A stretch of DNA of 64,000 bases from Warburgia ugandensis (lineage: Eukaryota > Streptophyta > Magnoliopsida > Canellales > Canellaceae): positions 37,058,684-37,122,683 of the forward strand of contig CP141128.1 of assembly GCA_035236585.1 (NCBI GenBank). Reading direction: 5' to 3'. The position numbers were made by a program, and so were the translations under genes. The notes under the pieces are model-generated. The model saw only the letters and a list, made by a program, of their open reading frames with translations. It did not search any database and was not told where the DNA came from. This document shows positions 11,560-24,570 of this stretch, piece after piece (the first letter of the stretch is position 1; each line of letters opens with the position of its first letter).

Positions 11560-12060
11560 AAATCTTCCTTCTCTATGAATAGTGAAGGAAATTTGATCAT
11601 TTGTAGGCCACACTAGTTCATATAGAAGATTCATCAAAGATTTTAGTAAAACTTCTAAGCCTATATGAAATTTACTTACGAAGGAGGCACCTTTTGACTT
11701 TGATGATAATTGTATGAAAGCATTTGAGCTCATGAAGGCTGAACTCACTTCCACCCCTATTATTCGATTATCAAATTGGAGTGTACCATTTGAAATAATG
11801 TGTGATGCTTCAAACTATGTAATCAAGGCTGTGTTGGTGTAGTGTATTAATAAACTCCCTCATGTGATATATTATGCAAACAAGACACTCAATGATGCCC
11901 AAGTTAATTATTCCAATACAGAAAAAGAGTTGTTAGTTGTTGTATTTGCCTTGGATAAATTTAACTCTTACTTACTAGGATTTGACGTCATCATCTATTT
12001 GGACCATGCAGCATTAAAAATACCTTCTTTCCAAGAAGGATGTCAAACCTAGGATGATCG
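11560..12060 (+). pseudogene. Athila-type RNase H
   Basis: About 11790-12050 encodes MCDASNYVIKAVL, then YYANKTLNDAQVNYSNTEKE, LLVVVFALDKFNSYLLGF and YLDHAALK. These are the RNase H blocks of gypsy elements with the DAS aspartate, the TEKE glutamate and the final DHAAL aspartate still present. A TAG follows AVLV. The segment just upstream (about 11600-11660) is the FYRRFIKDF-type connection region. The frame differs from that of RT, so at least one indel lies between them. Confidence 0.82.
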
Positions 12061-12379
12061 GATGGATATTATTGTTATAGGAGTTTGATTAGGAAATTTT
12101 GGGTAGGAAAGGTTTCAAAAATGTTGTAGTCGACCACTTATGCAGGGTAGATGTGGAGTCTACTGATAAGAATGTCCCAACAATAGAAACATTCCTAAAT
12201 AAATAGCTCTTGCACATTTTCCAATTACCTTAGTATGCTGGCATAGTTAATTATCTTGTCATGGGTGAAATGTCTAATCATTGGTCTAAAAAGGATAGAA
12301 AATGATTCATTACTAAGGTTAAGCACTTTACATGGGATGATACACACTTCTTTAAGTACTATCATGATTAGGTCATTAG

Positions 12380-13520
12380 GAGATGCATACTAGATAATGA
12401 ACATCATAAAATTATTTCCTTTTGTCATGACCATGCATGCGAGGGTCACTACAGTTTTAGAAAGACAACTACAAAGATTTTACAGTATACTTTTGATTGC
12501 CCACCATTTTTAGGGATTCACATGCTTATTACATAGCATGTGTTAGATGTCAACAATTAGAGAGTATAGGCAAGAGAAATATGATGCCCATGAACCTCAT
12601 TCTGATCATTGAGCCTATAGATGTTTGGGGAATTGATTTTATAGGAACTTTTACCAACTCCTTTGGTTATCTATACATCCATGTGGGAGTGGAATATGGG
12701 TCCAAATGGGTAGAAGTCATACCATGTAAGACCAATGACCACAAGGTGGTAGTCAAGTTTTTAAAGGAAAATATATTTGCATGCTTTTGTACACCCTAGG
12801 CCATAATTAGTGATGGGGAAAAACACTTTTGTTACAAAGTGTTTGAAAATTTAATGAGGAAATATGGTGTTACCCAGAGGATTGTTATCCCTTATCATCC
12901 TCAAACTAATGGACAAGTAGAAGTGTCAAATAGAGAGATAAAGAGAATCTTATAAAATATAGTCAATCCAAATAGGAAAGACTGGTCTTTAAGACTTAGT
13001 GATGCTTTATGGGCCTATCATACTACACTTAAGACCCCTATAGGCATGTCACCCTATCACCTAGTTTATGGAAAGGCAAGTCATCTCCTAGTAGAACTTG
13101 AGCATAAAGCATATTGGGCTATTTAAAAGTTCAACTTGGACTTAGATAATGTTGGGACCCACAAAGAGCTCTAACTTAATGAGTTGGGTAATCTTAGAAA
13201 AGATGCATATGAGTCTTCCAAGATATACAAAGACCCAATGAAAATCCATTATGTTAGACACATATTGTAAAAATTCCACCTCAAGACAAAAGGTCCTTTT
13301 GTATAACTCTAGGATGCAAATATTTCCTAGAAAACTTCATTCTGAATGGATGAGACACTTCATAGTATGTATTGTTTACCCTCATGGGGCTATTGAGATT
13401 GAAAAGGATGGAGAGATTTTCAAAGTCAAAGGGCAAATGTTGAAACCCTATGGAGAGTTGGTCAACCTTGAAATAAAAGAAATCTTACTAGAGGAACTAG
13501 TCTATGAGGAAAAACCTTAG
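12380..13520 (+). pseudogene. Athila-type integrase
   Basis: A zinc-binding HHCC region lies at about 12405-12560 (HDHACEGHYSF and CVRCQQLE). The catalytic core follows: WGIDFIGTF (about 12625), ISDGEKHF after a stop (about 12800) and [13 protein letters not shown] (about 12915-12950), giving the D, D and E positions intact. About 12960-13100 has the [23 protein letters not shown] block. The open stretch 13251-13520 encodes the C-terminal DNA-binding part (VLLYNSRMQIFPRKL and FKVKGQMLKPY). Several TAG/TAA stops and a frame change inactivate it. Integrase normally inserts the cDNA copy into chromosomes. Confidence 0.85.
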
Positions 13521-15192
13521 CATGTTCTAAGACACCTTCATCCATTATAAGTTCTACATTCATCACATCATTGTAAGCATGCTTAAAGATGTTAAACTTG
13601 GCGCTCATTGGGAGGCAATCTAGAGTTTTAGAGAGTCTCATTGTTCTACATTACCCATTCATCTTATAGGGTCTTATGCTTTAAAACACTAGGGAGAATG
13701 TTAGCTCAAGGTGGGAGGTGTAGATATGCATGAGATTTTTAAGTTCTCTTGTATTTTTAAACGAGGAAAAAATGTTTTTTGAGTTTTTAAGGTCAAGCTC
13801 TTTTACTATTATGAGAATTGGATTTTCTGAAGTTTAGTATTTCTTCTACTTTAACTTCTTAATATAAATGCATACGGTTTATTCTTCATTTTATTCATGT
13901 CTTGAAGTGCTTATGAAAGTTAAATCTCGAAATATACTTATACACGGTACATAGTCCAAACTAGTAGATGGTTATGACTTAGAGACCCTAAGGAAAATTA
14001 GTAGAGACCTATACCCGAGTTAGTATTAAAGATTATCATCTTTCTAAGTATTAAATCAAATAAGCTTTAATAAACCTAGAAAATGATATAGGCCATCCTT
14101 GTTTTAGCCCAGAGACATAAAGCCTACCCAGTATATTATACTACTAGTTAGACCCTTTGAGCCTCTTGGTAAGCCTTTTCGTTTCAAAATGCTTATTTAC
14201 CATAACCCAAAAAATCCCTATTAAAATATACATTACCTATCTTTCAAAAATGAGTAGAGAAAGGGTAAAAGTAATAGAAGTGAAAAATATCAAAGTGTTC
14301 ATGTAGAAAGAAAGAGAAATACAAAAGAAAGTAATATATATATATATATAAGGAAAAAACAAAAAGAAAAGTAGTGAAAAGAAAAGAGAAAGTAAAAATA
14401 GAAAAGATATTCACTTTAGTGTAATCAAAAGAGAATTTGTCCAATTATTGAAGACCTCTACTCAAATTTAAAAGTTTTAGATCTTTTTACCCTTTGTTTT
14501 AGAACCATTTCCAAGCTTATGTTTCATCCTATCTAAAGTCTTGTAGACCATAAGGTTGATGATAGCCTTAATGAGGTTATAAATGGGAAGGAATTAAGGT
14601 GAACTAAGCCTACTGGTCTTAGTAATGACATATGTTCTTAGGGATCACATTTCTTGTCTCATATGTGCTCAAAAGCTTATGTGAGCCATCAAATTGTTAG
14701 ATCTAATCGCATAGTGAGAGAATATTGTTTGATATTTTCTTTGAGAGCTTTTAATTATGAATGTATACCAATGAGAATTTGAGGTCAAGAAAATATTCTA
14801 ATGTAGTATAAGCATATCTATTTAGAAGTCTAGATTATGTTCTATGTATACACACTGCACTTCTAGATATAACTGTAATAAATTGGCTTCAGCATGTAAG
14901 CAATTTGTAGAATTTTTCTTTCATCTTTATTAAGTTCTTAAAGCTAGTAGAGTGATAATGGATGATAATTCTCTGAGATAAAATAAAAGAGTTAGCCTTA
15001 TTGAATTTTGTGGGTATATTAGTTGCAAACCCTCATGAGGCTTAACTCATCCAATAGGAGTAACGTAGGGGTTTAAGGGCTTGTTGCATATGCCAACTAC
15101 AATCATAAGTACCTGTGAAAACATTGACCATTTTGTTTTCATGATTTTCCTCATGTTCTACTCGAGACTAGCAAAATGTTGGCTAGGAGGTG
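13521..15192 (+). other. Non-coding tail between integrase and 3' LTR
   Basis: No protein similarity is recognised here. It has a purine-rich stretch, CAAGGTGGGAGG, near 13700 that resembles a polypurine tract, a (TA)n run at 14334-14350, and an A-rich stretch at 14250-14420. The bases just before the LTR (GGCTAGGAGG at 15181) are the better placed polypurine tract. Athila elements often carry a long region at this place, sometimes with an env-like ORF; none is visible. Confidence 0.5.
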
Positions 15193-16507
15193 TGATAAGT
15201 ATTCAATTTTATAAAAAAAATTACAAAATCAGTAATGCATTTGTTATAAATTATAGTGCTATTTCTAGGGTGTTTTTTTGAAAATTCAAAACACATACAT
15301 TTCTAAGCTAATGATTCAATAGTTTAGTATTTTGTAGTTTTAAAGATAATCTATAGTAAGTATGTGAATTATCAAAATTATTAAAGATTTAATTAGATTT
15401 TTTTCATCATTTGTAGGTATTGAGATGAGGATCCAATGCCCATGATCAGTCAAGATGAGAATGTAGGATCAAATCAAATCAAAGACCCAGGACTCATTTT
15501 ACATCTACTCCAAAGTTCAAGCAAGGTTCATGATCATGCTAGGGCAAGCATGAAAGCAATTGAAAGACTCAAAGGTGACTAGAATCGACCAATGCAAAAG
15601 CCATGCAATTCCACCGCCTTTGCATGAGAGTTGAATCCATGTATGCAAGCCACCTTATCCATACAAGCCAAATAAGCAACGAAGCCAACGGACTAAGCCA
15701 CTCAAGCCACCAAGCAAGGAACAATCAAGTTGTTATAACTATGCCACATGGAGTTACATGATTGGATGAAGAATTCAAGCAATTATCATATGAAACAAAC
15801 CATTAATTTTAAGGAATAATTAATAGGATTTTGTTGGAGAATAATACATGGTAAGATATGCATAGGTGGACCAATCAAGACAGAAACCATCTCAAAATCC
15901 CCATCTTTTCTTTCCATATTCAATCCCTTTCCAACCCACTTAGGGTTTACCATGAGATTTACATAAGGGGGAAATGCCTCTTTCCTAAAAAAGTGGCGCC
16001 TCCCACCTTAAGTTGTCACTATCTTCCATAGCACCTTCCACTTTCTAAATCCACTTCATAGCTTCCTTCTTATCTCTCTTTCTAAGTCCTTATCCTAACC
16101 AAGTCTTTCCTTATGTTGAACAACTTCTAAAACCATTCCCATTCTCCATTTGAATTCCATGTGAAATCCCTTAGGTGTTTCACTTCTTTTTTTTCCCTCA
16201 TAAAAGTCCAACGAATTTCAACTTCTTAAGATAGTTTTTCACTTCCTAATTTCATGTGGATTCTACCCCTTAATACTTATCTTTATTTCCTTTTTTCATG
16301 AGGGTAGAATCTTCTCAGAGTTAGAACCTAGAAAACTCTATAAGAACACCCAGAGCATTCAATGATTTCTACATAAGGATTGGAGTGCTCTTTCCTAAGG
16401 AAGTGGCACCTCCATCCAAGGGGTGTTCTTAGAGTTTTGCACTCCAACTTCTGTGGTTGATGCTTCTTGTCTTCCACACATCCTTCAAGCTTCTTGTCCT
16501 TGATACT
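15193..16507 (+). repeat. 3' LTR of Athila-type element, truncated
   Basis: It starts TGATAAGTATTCAA, the same start as the solo LTR at 18456 (TGATAAGTGTTCAA). The two align by eye through the AAGGTGACTA block (15570 versus 18855), the CCACCGCCTTTGCA/CCACCACCTTTGCA block (15612 versus 18896), a long pyrimidine-rich stretch (15900-16330 versus 19190-19560) and CTTGTCTTCCACACATCC (16467 versus about 19709). At about 16508 it changes to Tekay LTR sequence and is not resumed. Confidence 0.82.
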
Positions 16508-17359
16508 CTAAGGATGCTCTATTCAAAACCACAATAAATACAAGGACTAATTAAAGGCGATAATAAATCAAATCAAACGTCACTAGGTTCCATCCATACT
16601 CACCGCAATATTTCCATCTAAACTTTAACATCCTCCATACCATCATATGAGTCCAATCTATAAAAATATATCCACATCTAAGAAAGTCTCAAAAGTCTAG
16701 TCCAAGGAACATACTCTAATCTATGTCTGAATAAGGAAATAAAATGGATGGTCTTCAAGTCTTCTTCCAAATCACTGCTACTTCACCTGCTTTCCCTTTT
16801 TGTTGAGATTAAAACACCTCCTTACATGAGAATTATATTGACCACTTTAGAATAGAAGCTAACTAGTAAGTAGTAGTTGAGCCTAGATAAAAGAGGAGGT
16901 ATCTAGATTTAGGTTTAAAAGCTATCACCCTACATATTTACAAAGAATATCTAACTACCACATTAGTAGACCATTAGGATTGATTGTGAATCATTTAGTG
17001 TTATGAGTAGCTTATAGTTAGGTTGCATCATACAGATAAGAGTTCATCTTAGTGCATGCAAGGTCATCGATCTCAGAACACAAAATTAGTACCATTTAAT
17101 CCTGAGATTGAATGTACCCACTAACAAGTGGTGAGAAATCAAATTCTTATCCCCATGGAAAAATCACTGGCTGTAGTTCAGCACAAAGCCATTTAAGACT
17201 TCTATGTGCCACTTCAACTAAATAGTCCATCATGCATCACATTGCCACTTACAAATGTAGACCATTTTGAGCTTAAACCTGGCGTCATTCAATTACTCCC
17301 AACATATTATGGGAGAGAGAGAGAGAGAGGATCCCTACCTATATATTAAGGAATTCCTA
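16508..17359 (+). repeat. Mosaic of three retroelement fragments
   Basis: 16508-16803 matches 20911-21200, part of the 3' LTR of the Tekay-type element, with only a few differences. 16804 to about 17038 resembles 38087-38290 of the long solo LTR (blocks CCTCCTTACATGAG and AACTAGTAAG), but is more diverged. 17039-17356 matches 7878-8190, the left end of the Athila-type fragment. No TSD marks the joins, so illegitimate recombination is likelier than separate insertions. Confidence 0.75.
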
Positions 17360-17514
17360 GACCTTCACTAACAAAAATGATGCTTTAGTTGCTTCACAAA
17401 TCATAAATGGTTCCCCATGTATATTAATGTAATTCAAGACATAGAAAGGTCAACATCGGGAACAACTTATGATTTGTGAAGCAACTAACATAGCATTTTT
17501 TGTTTGTGAAGGTC
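17360..17514. mobile_element. 155-bp MITE with long terminal inverted repeats
   Basis: The left end GACCTTCACTAACAAAAATG and the inverted right end pair over about 45 bases, through TTGCTTCACAAATCATAA, with few mismatches; weaker pairing continues further in. The flanks are CCTA on the left and TAGG on the right, consistent with a TA (or CTAG) target duplication, which suits a Tc1/mariner Stowaway-like MITE. The Athila fragment from 8450 gives a plausible empty site (GGAATTCC then TATTT). It has no coding capacity. The superfamily is uncertain because the TSD is ambiguous. Confidence 0.85.
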
Positions 17515-18455
17515 TAGGTATTTTGCCCTTTTGAATATGTCATTTTCCATCAAAGGGTGTGGTTAATAGGCTCCATAGCCCCAGGCTTTTTTTGTTGTCA
17601 AAAGAGACACTAAATCAGAGTAATGAAATAAAAGTACATTATAATTAGAGATAAATAAACTATCACATATACCTACTTCATGTTCTTCTAACTGAGTGTA
17701 ACCAATCTTGGAGAACTGGTGCTACATATGATTGGTTGTACATGCCATTTATCCTTTCATACACTTTCCCTACACTTCAAAGAAACATAATTAAGAATAG
17801 ATTGACTTTCATAATTAAGGAATCAAACCTTGTGCTAGTTGTTACCTAAAAATCAAAAGATAGGTGAGTCTATACAAATTGATTCCATGCATCCTAGTCA
17901 ATGATGCTGGGATACAATGTAAGGATAGTGTGGAACCTCGATGGATCAATGGCATTTGGAAGTGTGTACCACTTTACAAGTTCACTCTTCCATATCCTCC
18001 ATTGTTCACTAGCTCCTTGCAAAGTATTCTTCTTGCACTCATCAGTAACATAAGAGTAATGACTGATAATATATAGCTTTTTAAAATACATAATAGAAAA
18101 TAGTCTAAATGATCTACACAAGATTCAAAATTTTCACAAGAAATTTATTTTCCAAAAAAGATTAAAATGTGATAGAAAAGGAAGTCGATGGAACAATTTG
18201 TTACAGTCAAAAATCAATATACCCATGAGCAATAGTTTAGGCCACTATCACTATTAAAACAATTTGGATGGAGCATCTTATTGCAGTAACAGAAGTTTTT
18301 ATGAAATAGAAACTTATAAAGAGGCCAGCATAGAAAAGACTTGGATTAGTTAATGGTAGGGAATGCATAGACTAATACTCGAAAGTGGAAATGCATAGAA
18401 TGATACTAGTAGATGGAATGTTTTCAGGTTGCAGGTGTGTTTCCCTTTCTATGTG
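17515..18455. other. Unassigned sequence
   Basis: I see no protein similarity or terminal repeat here. The short open frames at 17864-18121 on both strands overlap and have no recognised family. The first bases may continue the Athila fragment beyond the MITE. The last five (ATGTG, 18451-18455) are the TSD of the following solo LTR. Confidence 0.4.
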
Positions 18456-20694
18456 TGATAAGTGTTCAAATTTGCATAAAAGGTACCCAACTAGTAACAA
18501 ATATGTTAAACAATATAGTGTTAATTCTAGTGTTTTTCTAGAATTTTTGTAACACATGCATTTCTAACCTAATAAGTCAAAAGTTTGACATTTTCTAGGT
18601 TCAATGGCTAATCCAGAGTAAATATGTGAATAATCATATTTTTCTAGGAGTAATTAGAGTTTTTGACCTTCTGTAGGAATCAAGATGATGAGTCAACAAC
18701 TAAGATTGATTCAGATAAGAATTGGTGCCATTCATGAGGCTTCCTAGTCTAACTAAGAAATCTAAGTCAGTCAAAGCCTAAATGTTATCAATCCAAAGTT
18801 TAATCAAGGTTCAAGATCATCTTAAGGCAAGCAAGAAAGCAATGGAAAGATCTAAAGGTGACTAAAATGGGCCCGCGCAAAAATTTATGCAACTCCACCA
18901 CCTTTGCACAAGAATTAGAGCCATACATGTAAGTTTTCTATGCTAATAAGGAAACCTAAGGTAGTCGAGCCATTCAAGCTTTGAAGCCAAGAGACTTAGC
19001 CACTCAAGCCATCAAAGTGAGCCATTGAAGCCATGCCACTTGGAGTCACACAATTGGAGGAATATTTTCAAGAAATTATCTATGCTCTATTTGTGGAATT
19101 TCAAGAGAAAAATCAAAAGGTAGTGGCACTCTTTCAACATGTGTAGATAGGCATGCACATGTTGACCAATAAGAGAAGAGACCTAACTCCTATAAACTTT
19201 CCTTTTCTCCATCTTTCTAGGTTTTCCACTTCTAAGCAATTTCTTTTAGTTTGCCACTTCCTACATCCTCCTTCCTAGTTTCCATTTCTTAAGGCCTTAT
19301 CCAACTACCATTCCCACATCCTTATCTTTATCTTATCTTCTTTCCCTTATAATTCCCACTTTCCTAATCTCCATCCTTATTTCATCCTATCTCCTTCTCT
19401 TTCCCTCCCTTATCTCACTTTCTAATTCCATCTCTTTCCACCTTCCTTTCTAAAGCCTTACTTCTAATTCCCATCTTATGTTGCCTATCGCATTCAACTA
19501 CCCTTCCCCACTTCTTAATCCCCTCTTTTCCTATCTTTGTAGGATAGAATTCCATTCAATTAGAAAGTCCAACCCTATAAAGCATCTAGGGCATCCATGT
19601 CTATGCACCCCTGCCCTTCTTTAGGGCTAGTCCTCCAATGTATTGTTTTCGGCCTTTTTTCTTAAAGCATCAACAAATTCTCTTTGGCTGCTCTTTACAA
19701 GTCTTCCACACCTCCTTTTCAGTGTCTTTCATTCTTGTTTTGCACTTAATTTCCAGGTTAGTATCTTGATTATTATTTTTTTCCTTTCATTGTTGCTTGG
19801 TCTATTCTTTGTACATGTTTAAAGTTCATCCTTAGTTTTCCTTGCTTGTTTATCTTTTAATTTCAGCTTTAGATCCTTGTATTCAAGGGCCTCAATTCTC
19901 TTATAGTGACAACCAAGAGATAAAAGTTCTTGGATCAAGTTAGTTGTTCATTGAAATCCTTGCCTTTCTTTTTCCTTCTTCTCATCTCTTTCACCCTTCT
20001 TTCTCCTTAGTTCTTATTTGGATCACATGTGTGTTACTTTGTGGATGTTGGATTGGAATTTGGGTTTATTTTCATCTCTTAAAGATGCACACTTTTCCTT
20101 CTAGACTTATGTAATATGCGTACCATCTTTTTTAGAAATTCCAATTAAATAAAGCTTATGTCTCAAGCACTTTTCTTTGCTTCTTCTTAATGCTTAAAAG
20201 TCCTTGATTCTTGATTGCCATACCATGTGTTGTGCTTACTTTCCATGCACCTTACAATCAAGTTATCATGCACATCTTTCATGTTCCATTAGGTAATTTT
20301 TTCATCATAGTTTCATGCACATCATACTAGGTTAAATTGCACTTAGTTTTCACACACCACATTCAAGATAATGTGCACAATTGTAAGGATTATGTGCATG
20401 GTTTTGATGTGTGTTCATTTCCTTGTTTAAATTGTTTATTTAATGATTAATTCTTTCCTATGTGTCCATGCATTAGTTTAAGTATGATTTATGTGCACCT
20501 TTCATGTCTCTCTCATGCATAGTAGTTAGTTTCATATGCATATTCCCATTACCCCATCTGCACCATTTTATTTTTGTTTTGCTTATTTTAGTTCATTAGT
20601 TTAGGCACATTTAGATTGCATGATTTATTCCTATGTTTCATTGTCATTTTAGATTATTTTGATTAGTTTCTAAATTCAATTTTTAGAAAGTTCT

Positions 20695-23600
20695 TGTGAC
20701 ACCCCGCTTTTTTATAAACCTTTTTCCTCATAAATATAAAAATAATAACATGTTTTAAGAAAAATTAACAAGATTCCTGAAATTTAAAAATTTAAATTAT
20801 AGAAATTTTAGCACAGCTTTAAAAAGAATTAACTGAAAGTGAAAAGCTCGGGGGTCAATCACATTCAAAACTATAATCATAAATAACATTAAAACCTTGA
20901 AACTCTAAGCATGCTCTATTCAAAACCACAATAAATAAACGGACTAATGAAAGACGATAATAAATCAAATCAAACGTCACTAGGTTCCATCCATACTCAC
21001 CACAATATTTCCATCTAAACTTTAACATCCTCCATACCATAATATGAGTCCAATCTATAAAAATATATCCACATCTAAGAAAGTCTCAAATGTCTAGTCC
21101 AAGGAACATACTCTAATCTATGTCCGAATAAGGAAATAAAATGGATGGTCTTCAAGTCTTCTTCCAAATCACTGCTACTTTGCTTGCTTTCCCTTTTTGT
21201 TATCACATTCCAAATATGAGGCATTGCAAAACAAAGCAATGCCTCAACAAGTTACGCTTGTGTAGGTGATTACATTCAAATAAAGTTTAACAAAATTTAC
21301 AATATGATTCTCATGAAGGAAACATACCTAAGACATGTCAAATAACCGAACACTTATAAGTACAAACTTTCACAAAACAGGTATCGAGTTAAATCAGGAT
21401 GGCATGCAAGGCATGATCAAAATACAAAGGTAAGTACATCCAAACCATACTAGTATATGTTCACAGGATAATATGCATGCAATTATGGATAACAAAACAC
21501 TGTATCAAAATAATACCAAAATGCTCCAATATACTCAATCACCGGTGATGTGTACCCATACTAACTTTGGGTCCCTCCAGTGCAGCCCGGATCAGCCCCC
21601 ATAGGCCCTCACGGCCTAGGCCCGGCTTGCTCTGGTTCACCCCACATATAAAGCCATATGAACATGCAAAATAACTATATGGGTTACTATGCTATAGTGG
21701 CAACCCCATCAGGATCTGAACCACTGTCGCTCCCCGTCGACACCCAAACGGGAGACTTTCTTCGTCCCCATGGGAAGGAACGGACCCATAGGGGGGGACT
21801 ACCCATGATACCACCACCTACGTACCTGGCCCTATATCACTCAAGGGCGGTGTATAATCATCATCATCACAAAGTCAAAGGGTGGGTGGCCAACCCTAAA
21901 ACCCTCCTAGCATAGTACCCACCTGGTGAAAGCACCCGTCATAAATCATCTACTAGATATAAATCATGTAAAGGCGCTATAAATAATCCCAATAAATACG
22001 ATCAAAGCCCATGTAAACATAGTTATTAAGAAATTGAAAAGTCATGCTACAACACGAAAATAGGGATCTATTTATATGCCATGAGAGGACATAAAACACA
22101 TGTCTCAAAACTTTAAAAATCCACTCATGGTTACTGAAATCACGAAGTAATTGAATGAAATCACCTACCTCAATAAATGTAGTGCTCCAATCAAGTGCGT
22201 GGAAGTATCACATTGCGCGCTTCGACGTACCTATTACATTACAAATTCTCCATCATTTAGCAATTCAATGATGTTTATCCCTCTAATCCCCTAGGTTATC
22301 TCACATTTGATGAATACCATCAAGATCTAAGGCCTGATCATCCATTGATCAGCCTGATTAATATTATCTCACAACATTCAATGGTTTAACCCTTAAAAAG
22401 GAATTTAGATCTAGATTTTCAAGTCAAATTTAGGTCTACATCGTCGATACGGTTGCAACGCCTCTTTCAGATAGTAATTTGGACCTTTGTAGCTCCTAAA
22501 AATCAAGTTTTCATAAATAGACGGGTCAGAGGACCCCAAAAATCCAAAAAAAAAACTGCGTGTCCCGCTAGCACTGCGGGCGTGCGTTGTCTTCATGCAC
22601 CCACCTATACACTAGCATGCTGCGCGCAGGTGTCGTGCGAGTGGCGCCGCATGTCTTGTAAGTGTACATGTGATTAAAGAAAGCAAAGTTTAGGTTATAT
22701 AAATTTTAAGGATAGCATGGAATTTGACCCAACAAAGGTGGAATATGAGATCAAAATATGAAATGACAATAACAATTAGAGAAATATATCTCTTATTGAT
22801 TATATAACATAAGAACATTCTTTTAGTGAAGTTTTGCCATTGGTTACATAAATCCTAAATGAGTAGATAATAGATTGTTGAGAATTAAAGCATAGTTGAT
22901 AAATTATAGTGTTTGTAAAGACTTGAGAAGGGATGATTACAAAGTCAATATGGACTCTTTTAATTGGAATTATCAAGAATATCGCAAATAAAGAGTAGTA
23001 TGATATGATAAAGGCTATGAGGTATGCTTTGAAAGAAGCATGAGGAAATGCAAAATCTAGAAATTTTGAAGCCTATGACATATAAATATATATAAGAGGA
23101 AAAGAGATAAATATTATCATAGATTGTGAGAATGTTCTGAATATTGTTCTAAATATGAGAAAGAAATAACAAAAGAGGATTAGGAATATATATGCAGAAA
23201 AGAAATAACAAAAGAGGATCAGGAATATATATGCAGAGTTAAATGACACTATCTTGGATGGAAAAATGTAGAAAGTCAAGTATTATGAATAAAATGGCAC
23301 TCAAAGAGTGTTACAAAAATAATGGTGAACAGGGCAGTTATCCGAGCGCGCTAGTACAGATTAGACTGCAGCATAGCAACCTTTCTAATTATTTTGCACT
23401 ATGATGCATATGAGAATAGGTATAGTGAAATGCCTTATGTTATAGCATAATGAAATGCTAGGTAATTGTATATTACCAATATTTCCCAAGAAGGGAAATT
23501 CCCAGTATAAGATTAGTTGTAATACTAAATTCTCAAAACGAAGAGAATTGATTAGCTTAGTTGGGAATGATATTTGACTATTTTCACAAATTTAACTGCT

Positions 23601-24570
23601 TTACCCATGAAGGGTATGTATGTATATAGATATACATAGCTTACAATGTAAAGAGTATGTTTAAGGATAATGAGATTATGAAGTATTGGAATTACATTGT
23701 CAATTTTTATGTTTCTTGAATCTCCTACCAAGTATTACTTGCTGAGATATTGTACTTGTTGCAATATCTCAGATCCAAGGAAGGAGAGTTAGGAGCTGAA
23801 GACTATAGAAGACTTGAAGAGAATAATCTTCAAGGTATACGCTTGAAGACATGTATTTTTCTTTGTTGTGAGTTTTATTGTATGGTGAGCTTGAGTTTTG
23901 GATTATGTAATTTGGACAAGTATTGTACTAGATTTTGCTGTATTGTGAACCACTGGATGGATCTTGGAGTTTAATAAAAGTATATTCCTTCAATGGAATT
24001 TTATTTTGTACACAAATTGTAATTATGTTACGTATGAAGTGGTGACTTGGGTTTTCAAAGCAAGTTCCAAAGAAAAGAATTTTCGCTGCTTTGTTTTGCG
24101 AAAATAATTTACACTCTTAAGGGCCCTGCCTTTTAAAATACTTTACAAATCATGTTTCAAAAACCCGGGTCGTCACAATTGTACAGAAGATGAACGGTTT
24201 AGATCATGATCTGATACCATTTCATAGGTTTATTTTGCACCGAATAATGACGCCTACTATTCCACCAAAAAACTGTAAGCCACACCGTTTTCTGGCGATA
24301 AAATGAGGGAAACTTTAAGAAAAGAAAGGGAAATGGTAGAGGGTGGCCTACCATGGTCAGATCGTCACTGCATACACCTGATAGGGGAGTTTCACATCGT
24401 TGCCTCCGTTGTCAACACAGAACTGGAGATGAATAGTTTGGCTGTACAAAAAGACAGGGCAAGCTTTTATAGCCTCATCGTGGGTCCCACAACCTGCAAG
24501 CCCATGTGTATTCACTATTTTACCCTTTATTATTATCATTATTGTTTATTTTTTTATTTGGGTTATTACA
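20695..24570 (-). repeat. 3' LTR of the Tekay-type element, interrupted
   Basis: LTR sequence is present at 20695-22677 and 24178-24570, together about 2,376 bp, close to the 2,430 bp of the other LTR. Matching blocks include TTTTTATAAACCTTTTTCC (20710/29284), the hairpin (21217-21246/29535-29566), the CATCATCATCACAAAG block (21860/30069) and GATGAACGG (24188/31321). It has about 250 bp (near 20885-21135) that the 5' LTR lacks, and lacks most of the GC-rich stretch of the 5' LTR, apparently lost together with the foreign sequence at 22678-24177. Confidence 0.88.
22678..24177 (+). repeat. Foreign block in the Tekay LTR: unassigned DNA plus 3' end of a long-family LTR
   Basis: About 23320-24177 matches the reverse complement of 4587-5450 and the end of the solo LTR at 35016-40049, finishing AACCCGGGTCGTCACA, a true LTR terminus. 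22678 to about 23320 is unassigned AT-rich sequence with a 38-bp tandem pair (23161-23236, AGAAATAACAAAAGAGGAT core). Tekay LTR resumes directly at 24178. The left side lacks an LTR start, so this is the remnant of an insertion that later lost its 5' part together with some host LTR. Confidence 0.8.

Larger units (their letters stand above)
7877..16507 (+). mobile_element. Athila-type Ty3/gypsy element, truncated at both ends
   Basis: Plus-strand order is gag, protease, RT, RNase H, integrase, a 1.6-kb non-coding tail and the start of a 3' LTR (TGATAAGT at 15193). The protein motifs match the Athila/Calypso lineage: a gag C-terminus ending HPNFSW, a protease with FYFPLDFI, and RT with LLDVGVIYPIS. 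The 5' LTR and PBS are absent, since 7877 abuts another LTR. Coding parts fall in different frames (for example 10167 and 10809 share a frame, 11864 and 12497 another), so it has indels as well as stops. I saw no env-like ORF between 13520 and 15190. Confidence 0.85.

Noticed and set aside
11494-11754. 86-codon minus-strand frame
   Set aside because: Shadow of the plus-strand Athila RT/RNase H region, which has clear family motifs.
18456-20694. Considered as the 3' LTR of the Athila element at 7877
   Set aside because: It has its own TSD (ATGTG) with 31981-31985 and no polypurine tract before it, so it is a separate solo LTR.
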